Assembly (NCBI GenBank): GCA_964418085.1
Contig: CAYQKB010000009.1
Coordinates: forward strand, 1-28,169
Length of the DNA stretch: 28,169 nucleotides
Direction of reading: 5' to 3'
Origin: JBBTYG01 sp964418085
GTDB lineage: Bacteria; Patescibacteriota; Minisyncoccia; UBA6257; 2-01-FULL-56-20
Under the pieces are notes generated by a model. It worked only from the letters and a program-made list of their open reading frames with translations, searched no databases and was not told the DNA's origin. Below are positions 22,800 to 28,169 of this stretch, piece by piece (positions within the stretch are counted from its first letter, which is position 1; every line of letters starts with the position of its first letter). The position numbers and the translations under genes are program-made.

Positions 22800-24623
22800 C
22801 TACCAGCCTCCGCCTCCTCCCCCGCCGCCACCTCCTCCGGACGATCCGCCACCACCGCTGCCGCCTCCAGGGGAAGATGTCATCGAAGAAGATGCAAAAG
22901 AACTGAAACCGGAAAGTGAATGGCTAAATGCCAAAGCACTGAACGCACCGCCGGGCGATCCGGAATACCACGAAGGCGGCGTGGTATATATCCCCTCAAA
23001 TTCTTTCGCCCAGATATCCGCAACGCCCAGCACCATGGCATACGGCAGAAGCTTTTCGAATATCTCGGGCTTTTTATCCGGCGCGTTGTGGAAAAGCAAA
23101 CGATCTTTTTCGGCAATTCGAAGATAGTCTTTAAGGCCGAGAATATATTCTTTTGCGGCAACGCCTTTTTCCGTTTTCGCCGGATTGAAATGGGAAACTA
23201 TGCCGTAAATGATAATTGAGAGAAATATGCCCGCTATCATCGGAAAAGGATTTCCTCTCAAGATTAAAGCGCCGAATATGCCGCCAAAAAATCCGGATGC
23301 CCACACCGACATGAATAAAAGTATGGCTATCCGACTGCCGCTGCTTTTCATTCTGCCTAAATTTTTATAGTAGCCCTTGTTTAAAAGTGCATCGAGCACG
23401 GAAGTGATAATCAGGGGCTCGCTCATATAAAAAACATTTCTCAAATCGGACAGCTTAACCGATTGCACCTGAGCAACTGGTGCTGGAACACCAAGGGTAA
23501 GCGTACCTTTGGAAAAAAGACTTCTAATGTCGAGCACTTTTAGTCGTGGTTGGGTATTAAAGAGTGCATTCAAAAGCTTCTGGTCAAAATCATTCGGAAG
23601 ATCTGAAAAATCTTTCAATCTTGTAAGTTCATAATCCGGCGACTTGATAAACCCGATAAAGCGCTCATCAAGCTGGCGAATTTTCAGATACCCCTTCGTG
23701 GCAAGATAAATAATTTCTGCCGAAATATTTTTGGCGCTGACTTTTTCGTTCACAATTCCAGCCGCCTCAATAGGAGTCAAATCGTCCGGAACATCATATT
23801 GCGGGACAATAACGCCCGTACCCTTGGCATCTCTCCCCTTCCTGTACCAATAGAGGAGCGAGAGAAACAAAGTCAGAATCGGCAAAAGTGCCGCGGCAAA
23901 CCAGGGCCAATACATATCAAAAAAACTTGGGGCGGCATCGGAAGACGAGTAGAGAGCAACTATCCCTTTTGGAAAACCGACTGCGACAGTTAACCCCTCG
24001 TAAGGATTAAGTGTTGATGGCGCGGCAAAAGTATAACCATCGTTCAGGGCATTCGCTGGCTGGCATTGATTCGTGCTGCCCTTCGGTCCGTAATAGCAGG
24101 CGGATTGAGTCATGCTGGCGCCTGGCGGCAGGGTAATACGTGCCTGAGCTTGGTATATCGGCATCCCCCAGCCGTTCCCTGTCACGTTCCAATATATTTC
24201 GTCAACATCTTTCAGCTGGGCAACCGCTCTCGTCGCATGATATTTGATAACATATGTTTTCTGGCCGCTAAACGTCTGATTCGGATCGCCAATTTTTATT
24301 CTGACATTCCCTCCGAAATCGGAAGCTTGAAAAATATAGGGACTGCCAGTTTCATCTGTAACAATGACATTTCCAATTTCCATTTTTCTATTCTGCGAAG
24401 AATAGGGATATATGTCTCGGTAAATACCGTGACGTTCCTGCGGACCGGTGTTGTATGTTATCGTCTCGGTTACATCGATAGAGTTATCGACATTAAGAGC
24501 GATGACCGAAGAATAAGAAACTATAGCCTCTTCCGAAAGCGCTTGATCCTGCGCATTCGCGATACCAAAAAGAAACACCGCACCAAGAATAGCAATCAAC
24601 GCTCCGCATTCAATCCTTTTCAT
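22800..24623 (-). CDS. DUF2207 (YciQ-like) membrane protein
   Basis: 607 residues from the ATG at 24623, chosen because TGTTACAAT ends seven bases upstream; an in-frame ATG at 24632 overlaps that hexamer. Signal peptide about 1-23 (IANA). The N-terminal half is the extracytoplasmic DUF2207 domain (ALNVDNSIDVTETITYNTG, ERHGIYRDIYPY, YHATRAVAQLKDVDEIYWNVTGNGW, ITLPPGA). A membrane helix (WPWFAAALLPILTLFLSLLYWY) leads to a cytosolic part (TPIEAAGIVNEKVSAKNISAEIIYLATKGYLKI, a winged-helix-like segment). Two more membrane helices and a C-terminal Gly-rich tail ending in Trp follow. This matches the family's full layout. The function is unproven; it is common in many bacteria as a predicted envelope protein. 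Confidence 0.85.
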   Translation of the reverse strand: MKRIECGALIAILGAVFLFGIANAQDQALSEEAIVSYSSVIALNVDNSIDVTETITYNTGPQERHGIYRDIYPYSSQNRKMEIGNVIVTDETGSPYIFQASDFGGNVRIKIGDPNQTFSGQKTYVIKYHATRAVAQLKDVDEIYWNVTGNGWGMPIYQAQARITLPPGASMTQSACYYGPKGSTNQCQPANALNDGYTFAAPSTLNPYEGLTVAVGFPKGIVALYSSSDAAPSFFDMYWPWFAAALLPILTLFLSLLYWYRKGRDAKGTGVIVPQYDVPDDLTPIEAAGIVNEKVSAKNISAEIIYLATKGYLKIRQLDERFIGFIKSPDYELTRLKDFSDLPNDFDQKLLNALFNTQPRLKVLDIRSLFSKGTLTLGVPAPVAQVQSVKLSDLRNVFYMSEPLIITSVLDALLNKGYYKNLGRMKSSGSRIAILLFMSVWASGFFGGIFGALILRGNPFPMIAGIFLSIIIYGIVSHFNPAKTEKGVAAKEYILGLKDYLRIAEKDRLLFHNAPDKKPEIFEKLLPYAMVLGVADIWAKEFEGIYTTPPSWYSGSPGGAFSALAFSHSLSGFSSFASSSMTSSPGGGSGGGGSSGGGGGGGGGGGW

Positions 24624-24630
24624 TACTCTC

Positions 24631-24639
24631 ATTGTAACA
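24631..24639 (-). promoter_or_regulatory. Extended -10 of the DUF2207 gene
   Basis: TGTTACAAT on the minus strand, seven bases, then the ATG at 24623. It is divergent from the promoter at 24703. Confidence 0.6.
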
Positions 24640-24702
24640 AAAAAATTGCGGGAAATGGAGCAGCCCTCGAACAATTTCGACATTCTTATTTCTCAAATCG
24701 TA

Positions 24703-24711
24703 TGCTAAAAT
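24703..24711 (+). promoter_or_regulatory. Extended -10 (TGCTAAAAT) driving the leader ORF and rmuC
   Basis: TGCTAAAAT, six bases (CGAGAA), then ATG at 24718. Removing the repeat 24724-24877 plus one copy of the flanking duplication puts the same promoter exactly six bases before the rmuC ATG. Confidence 0.6.
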
Positions 24712-24717
24712 CGAGAA

Positions 24718-24873
24718 ATGGATCCCGTTAGAGATAACCCATCTATGAATATGCCAAACGCATACGAACCAAAATTAATCAAAAGTGCATTGTCCTGCGC
24801 TGAATTCACGGAAACGCAAAGCGTTTCCTACCTACCCGAAAGAATGAATTCTTTCATTCAGGCGGGTCTCTAA
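24718..24873 (+). CDS. Repeat-encoded 51-residue leader ORF upstream of rmuC
   Basis: Reads MDPVRDNPSMNMPNAY... to ...NSFIQAGL and stops at TAA 24871-24873, four bases (CGGG) before the rmuC ATG. The first three bases come from the flanking duplicated ATGGA, and the stop is supplied by the right repeat arm (TCTCTAACGGG). It has an ideal leaderless promoter. It has no recognisable domain and is probably not a functional protein. It may instead carry ribosomes across the inserted repeat so that rmuC is still translated by termination-reinitiation. I recall short hypothetical CPR proteins that begin MNPVRD, but cannot check this here. Confidence 0.45.
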   Translation: MDPVRDNPSMNMPNAYEPKLIKSALSCAEFTETQSVSYLPERMNSFIQAGL

Positions 24874-24877
24874 CGGG
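24724..24877 (+). repeat. MITE-like element inserted at the rmuC start codon
   Basis: Terminal inverted repeats CCCGTTAGAGA (24724-24734) and TCTCTAACGGG (24867-24877). It is flanked by direct repeats ATGGAT (24718-24723) and ATGGAC (24878-24883), identical over ATGGA. Inside are a hairpin AACGCAAAGCGTTT (about 24813-24826) and a CCCGAA/TTCAGGCGGG module (about 24835-24866) related to those in the elements at 174 and 22015. With the leader ORF it explains the whole gap before rmuC. Confidence 0.7.
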
Positions 24878-25936
24878 ATGGACATCGCATTATTCATCAT
24901 AATTCTTGCGAGCATCGCCGGCGCAGTCTGGTTTCTCTGGAACGCAATCACGAAAACAAAACCGAAAGAAGACGGACAGGCGATTCTCGTGTTGAACCAA
25001 ATAAATGAACTCCGGAGCGCACTTGATGCAAAGCTCGATTCAAAGCTCGGCCAGATCGCGAACGAGTCGAAGCACACGATTGGCGAAGTAACACGCCAAA
25101 GCGCAAAAATCATCGGCGACATGACGGAAAAACTCACCCGCGTTGACGAAGCGGCGCGCCAAACGCTCGCGATGAACGAACAAATCAAAAAATTGCAGGA
25201 TACACTTACAAACCCGAAACAGCGCGGCATCTTGGGCGAATATTTTCTGGAAACCGTTTTAAAAAATGTGCTGCCGCCTGGAGGATACCAGATGCAGTAC
25301 CCATTTAAAAATGCAGTAATTGTTGATGCCGTGGTTTTTGTGGATAAAAGAATTATTCCCATAGATTCTAAATTCAGTTTGGAAAATTATAACCGCTTCG
25401 CGGCCGCCACAGATGCGGAGAGTAAGAAAAGATACGAAACAGCTTTCACTTCCGACATCAAAATGCGCATTGATGAGACCTCAAAATACGTAAAGCCGGA
25501 AGAAGAAACGATGGACTTCGCTTTCATGTTCATCCCCTCCGAAGCAATCTACTACGATCTCCTCATTAATAAAGTTGGGAGCGTAGCCGAAGAAAAAAAC
25601 TTGATTGCCTACGCCTTCCAGAAAAAAGTGATTATCGTCTCCCCCACATCCTTCCTCGCCTATCTTCAAACCGTATTACAAGGCCTCCGAAATCAAAAAA
25701 TATCCGAGCAGGCAAAAGATATCATCAAGCAGGTAGACAACCTCCGCAAGCACTTAATCACCTACGAAGAATTTTTCGACAAAATCGGCAAAAACTTGAC
25801 CACAACCGTAAGCGCTTACAATCACGCCCACAAAGAATTCGGCAAAATAGATAAAGACGTCCTAAAAATCACCGGCGAAGCGGTTGGTATCGAACCCGCA
25901 ACACTTGAAGCTCCGGATTTGGGAGAATTGGAATAA
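24878..25936 (+). CDS. rmuC: RmuC family DNA recombination/limitation protein
   Basis: 352 residues. Residues 3-22 are an N-terminal membrane helix, followed by a coiled coil (about 33-110). The C-terminal domain carries the conserved RmuC nuclease-like fold: GILGEYFLETVL (E121), VDAVVFVDKRIIPIDSKFSLENY with D150, D163 and K165 (PD-(D/E)xK order), then EETMDFAFMFIPSEAIYYDLL and VIIVSPTSFLAYLQTV. In E. coli RmuC limits inversion at short inverted repeats, which is striking in a genome so full of them. The start codon is the second copy of a duplicated ATGGA next to an inserted repeat; there is no Shine-Dalgarno, so expression likely depends on the leader ORF. The downstream DUF7832-like gene follows after four bases. 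Confidence 0.9.
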   Translation: MDIALFIIILASIAGAVWFLWNAITKTKPKEDGQAILVLNQINELRSALDAKLDSKLGQIANESKHTIGEVTRQSAKIIGDMTEKLTRVDEAARQTLAMNEQIKKLQDTLTNPKQRGILGEYFLETVLKNVLPPGGYQMQYPFKNAVIVDAVVFVDKRIIPIDSKFSLENYNRFAAATDAESKKRYETAFTSDIKMRIDETSKYVKPEEETMDFAFMFIPSEAIYYDLLINKVGSVAEEKNLIAYAFQKKVIIVSPTSFLAYLQTVLQGLRNQKISEQAKDIIKQVDNLRKHLITYEEFFDKIGKNLTTTVSAYNHAHKEFGKIDKDVLKITGEAVGIEPATLEAPDLGELE

Positions 25937-25940
25937 CTAT

Positions 25941-26399
25941 ATGAAAACCTCTTTTGTTTACGATAAAGCTAAATATCATTATGGCGGGGATTATCCCAAG
26001 GATCTTTCACCAAAACAAGCATTCGTGCATACTGGTTTGTTTTTGGGCTGGTTGATTGATAACAATTTATATAATCAAAATTTTATTGATGAAAAGAGTG
26101 TAATAAAATTTAAAAACAGGGAAGTTACAGGACCAGAACTTTTTGAAACAGAACTAGATGGAACACTTATAGAAGAGAGTCTTAGCGAAGAAGGAAATAA
26201 ATTTGCCCAATATTATTTCAATTTTGAAAATGGGAAATATCTTAAAGACTATAGCGAATTATTATCAGCGAAGTTACCAACTATGTATCACGTTAAAGAC
26301 ACCTGGAACAATTACGAAAAACTAAGCAAAAAAATAGACCAAAGATACGCAGATTGGAAAAATAAAAAGAATAAAAAGCTTTGGGAATTTTGGAAATAG
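25941..26399 (+). CDS. DUF7832-like cytosolic protein, AT-rich
   Basis: 152 residues from the ATG four bases after the rmuC stop. The N-terminal third resembles DUF7832: YDKAKYHYGGDYPKDLSPKQAF-HTGLFLGWLID. No membrane segment or enzyme motif is seen; the end is Lys/Trp-rich (WKNKKNKKLWEFWK). Codon use (TTT, TAT, AAT, AAA) is markedly more AT-rich than rmuC and the other neighbours, suggesting recent acquisition. It is translationally linked to rmuC by spacing but need not be related in function. Relatives are sometimes found as immunity-like or orphan proteins; the role here is unknown. Confidence 0.6.
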   Translation: MKTSFVYDKAKYHYGGDYPKDLSPKQAFVHTGLFLGWLIDNNLYNQNFIDEKSVIKFKNREVTGPELFETELDGTLIEESLSEEGNKFAQYYFNFENGKYLKDYSELLSAKLPTMYHVKDTWNNYEKLSKKIDQRYADWKNKKNKKLWEFWK

Positions 26400-26407
26400 T
26401 AAGTTTT

Positions 26408-26530
26408 GAGCTTGATCAAAATTGATGAGATGCGAGGCTTGGACGAGGAACGGAGCGAAGCAATATGTGGCAATATTGCGAGCGAGTACCGCAGTCCATA
26501 ACGAAGCAGATCGCAATTTTCATCAAGCTC
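26408..26530. repeat. Fold-back element between convergent genes
   Basis: GAGCTTGATCAAAATTG (26408-26424) is inverted at 26514-26530 with one mismatch. Inside is the hairpin GCAATATGTGGCAATATTGC (26460-26479). It fills the gap between the DUF7832-like gene and ftsZ, ends five bases from the ftsZ stop, and probably terminates both. Part of its interior (CCATAACGAAGCAG) resembles 7378-7392 in the nested element at 7282. Confidence 0.75.
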
Positions 26531-26534
26531 ACAG

Positions 26535-27809
26535 CTATTTCTTTTTTCTACGGAGAAACGTCGGTATATCCCACACATCACTTTCTCGCTTATCCGGTTC
26601 TTTTTCAGCTGGCTTCTCCTGTTTTTTCGGCATATCTTGGTCACCGTGCGTTACCTGTGTCGCTTTTCTCTGTACACCCCCATCTTCCATCCGCGCTGGC
26701 GCACCTCCCCCTGCTATGCCATACGTTTTCTCGGGATTTTCTTTTATGCCCTTATTGAAATCGGGATTCACAAAAATATTCTGTCGCTTTTCGGAATGAT
26801 CGGGGAAAAGAGAAGTCGGCTGATTACTATTGAACCCAGTCGCGATAAGCGTAATTTTAATCTGGTTATCCTTGAGCGTTCGGTCATGATACGCGCCGAA
26901 AATAATCCGCGCACCGGGGTCCGCCGCCTGCGCAACCACCCGCGCCGCATCACTTACTTCATTCATCTTCAAATCCCGTCCCCCGGAAATCCCAAGAAGC
27001 ACAGACTTCGCCCCCTCGGCGCTTATTTCAAGTAGCGGAGAATTGAGCGCCGCAGTCGCCGCCTTGATCGCCCTGTCCTGCCCCGCCGCGACACCCACTC
27101 CGATAATCGCCATACCGGCATCCTGCACAACGCTCCGCACATCGGCGAAATCCAAATTGATTATTCCAGGCGAAACAATAATTTCAACAATACTTTTAAG
27201 CGCATTCCGAAGCACATCATCTATCGCTTCAAACGCTTTGAGTATCGGCGTGTCCTTGCTGATAACGGTAAATATCCTGTCGTTCGGGATAACAATAATC
27301 GCATCAACTTTTTCCCGAAGCTTCAAAAGGCCTTCTTTAGCAATCTTATCCCTCTGAACTCCCTCAAAACCAAATGGCTTCGTGACAACAGCAACCGTAA
27401 GCGCACCCGACTGCTTCGCAACCTCCGCTACCACAGGGGCGCCGCCGGTACCCGTGCCACCGCCCAATCCCGCCGCAATAAAAATAATATCCGCGCCCTT
27501 GAGCGACTCCGCGATTTCGGAGCGGTTCTCCTCCGCCGCCTGCCGCCCCAAATCCGGATTCATGCCGGTCCCGAGTCCTCGGGTTAAATTTTTCCCGATA
27601 TAAATTTTGTGCCGCACGTCGCAGTGATCAAGATCCTGATGATCGGTGTTAATGGCAATAAACTCCGCACCTCGGATAAAATTCCGGCTCATTCTCGAAA
27701 CCGCGTTACCTCCTCCGCCCCCAATACCAACCACCTTCACGCTCGCGAGCGGCGTATATAATTTTTCTTTTTTGGGTGCCTGTCTATTTTTTTGTTTTGA
27801 TTGTGCCAT
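26535..27809 (-). CDS. ftsZ: Cell division GTPase FtsZ
   Basis: 424 residues. GTP-binding motif GGGTGTG (116-122) in IAAGLGGGTGTGGAPVVAE, the N-terminal nucleotide loop VVGIGGGGGNAV (26-37), and the T7 loop NLDFADV (218-224) that completes the GTPase site of the next subunit. A variable Lys/Glu-rich linker (about 330-405) precedes the conserved C-terminal peptide DIPTFLRR (about 414-421), which binds FtsA and other partners at the membrane. It polymerises into the division ring. It lies 15 bases behind ftsA on the same strand, the usual order. TACTAT seven bases before the ATG suggests it also has its own promoter. Confidence 0.97.
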   Translation of the reverse strand: MAQSKQKNRQAPKKEKLYTPLASVKVVGIGGGGGNAVSRMSRNFIRGAEFIAINTDHQDLDHCDVRHKIYIGKNLTRGLGTGMNPDLGRQAAEENRSEIAESLKGADIIFIAAGLGGGTGTGGAPVVAEVAKQSGALTVAVVTKPFGFEGVQRDKIAKEGLLKLREKVDAIIVIPNDRIFTVISKDTPILKAFEAIDDVLRNALKSIVEIIVSPGIINLDFADVRSVVQDAGMAIIGVGVAAGQDRAIKAATAALNSPLLEISAEGAKSVLLGISGGRDLKMNEVSDAARVVAQAADPGARIIFGAYHDRTLKDNQIKITLIATGFNSNQPTSLFPDHSEKRQNIFVNPDFNKGIKENPEKTYGIAGGGAPARMEDGGVQRKATQVTHGDQDMPKKQEKPAEKEPDKRESDVWDIPTFLRRKKK

Positions 27810-27816
27810 GCCTTTT

Positions 27817-27822
27817 ATAGTA
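27817..27822 (-). promoter_or_regulatory. Possible internal -10 between ftsA and ftsZ
   Basis: Minus-strand TACTAT (in TATACTATAAAAGGC) ends seven bases before the ftsZ ATG; the ftsA stop is at 27825-27827. AAGG in the same stretch is too close to the ATG to be a normal ribosome site. Confidence 0.4.
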
Positions 27823-27824
27823 TA

Positions 27825-28169
27825 TTACGGAAGAAAATACTCAATAATGTTTTTAATTTTAAAATTCGAGAGCGAGAGAGAAGATTCCTTTCCCCACCCT
27901 ATGTCGTCAACGCCCCAGAGAACAAGGCCGAGAACGGTAACAAATTCCGGATCTTCGATGAATTCGGAAAAATTCCCTCCTCCAGTGTCCCACTCTTCGG
28001 AGAGCGTCATCCCAACCTGGCTTGAAAGTTTCAACTCTTGCTTGACAAGATCGCTGAGCCCCGGCATTTTTGAACCGCCTCCGACAAGCACAACTCCGCC
28101 GGGAAGATGCCCCTGCCTCCCCAATGCCTTAAGTTCATTATTAACAAAATCAAATATTTCCGCAAGACG
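27825..28169 (-). CDS. ftsA: FtsA C-terminal part, gene cut by the window end
   Basis: The frame is open to the window edge; visible residues run from RLAEIFDFVNNELKALG to the stop. LPGGVVLVGGGSKMPGLSDLVKQEL is the C-terminal adenosine/phosphate-2 motif of the actin/Hsp70-fold ATPase FtsA. FVTVLGLVLWG follows, as in family members. The last residues (LSNFKIKNIIEYFLP) lie where FtsA has its amphipathic membrane-targeting helix. FtsA tethers FtsZ filaments to the membrane. Its position just upstream of ftsZ supports the call. The first two thirds or so of the gene are outside the window. Confidence 0.88.
   Translation of the reverse strand, partial: RLAEIFDFVNNELKALGRQGHLPGGVVLVGGGSKMPGLSDLVKQELKLSSQVGMTLSEEWDTGGGNFSEFIEDPEFVTVLGLVLWGVDDIGWGKESSLSLSNFKIKNIIEYFLP

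Noticed and set aside
25884..25940. Longer start for the DUF7832-like protein
   Set aside because: The extension lies inside rmuC in another frame and precedes the conserved domain; the ATG at 25941 fits operon spacing.
321..28169. Reassignment of TGA to glycine or tryptophan
   Set aside because: The glycine codons checked are GGN, long genes read through in the standard code, and no in-frame TGA is needed to extend any gene. Only avoidance of TGA is supported.
1..28169. tRNA, rRNA, insertion-sequence transposase or prophage genes
   Set aside because: No cloverleaf with a plausible anticodon arm, no rRNA-like stretch and no transposase, integrase or phage motif could be recognised by eye.

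Overview
The window looks like a chromosomal piece of a Candidate Phyla Radiation (Patescibacteria, Parcubacteria-like) bacterium. This is an inference. The support is a compact gene set of small, mostly unplaced exported proteins, FtsZ with the C-terminal motif DIPTFLRR next to ftsA, a single small RRM protein, very few Shine-Dalgarno sequences, and short gaps full of fold-back repeats. All 24 genes called, other than the short leader ORF, end in TAA or TAG and none in TGA.

Layout. 1-320: repeat remnants, then an exported GH18 protein (minus strand). 1645-6343 (plus): a membrane-tethered trypsin-like protein, a VIT-family membrane protein, a zinc-ribbon membrane protein, an ABC-F ATPase, a small membrane protein and a DUF4382 protein. 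6564-8640 (plus): a GC-rich DUF5069-like gene and a HisC-like aminotransferase separated by a large nested inverted repeat. 8671-21251 (minus): a 12.6-kb block of exported or membrane-anchored proteins. It holds two cohesin-domain membrane proteins and a dockerin/fibronectin-III protein in one overlapping operon, a DUF916-like membrane protein, two paralogous Ser/Thr-rich surface proteins (one with a six-bladed kelch-like insert), a class A beta-lactamase-fold hydrolase and a Ser/Thr/Pro-rich surface protein. 21383-22668 (plus): a secreted calcium-loop protein and an RRM RNA-binding protein with a long structured leader. 22800-24623 (minus): a DUF2207 protein. 24878-26399 (plus): rmuC and an AT-rich DUF7832-like gene. 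26535-28169 (minus): ftsZ and the C-terminal end of ftsA.

How it fits together. The minus-strand block reads as a cell-surface programme. A secreted dockerin protein could dock onto two membrane-anchored cohesins encoded directly behind it, next to large adhesin-like proteins. This would suit an episymbiont that must hold on to a host, but that role is inferred.

Two genome-wide habits stand out. First, at least ten start codons lie 6-9 bases after a -10 hexamer (TAnnnT, often TGnTAnnnT), so many mRNAs should be leaderless. Second, most gaps over 100 bases hold a fold-back element. One of these (24724-24877) sits exactly in the start codon of rmuC, flanked by a duplicated ATGGA, and carries a 51-codon leader ORF that ends four bases before the rmuC ATG.
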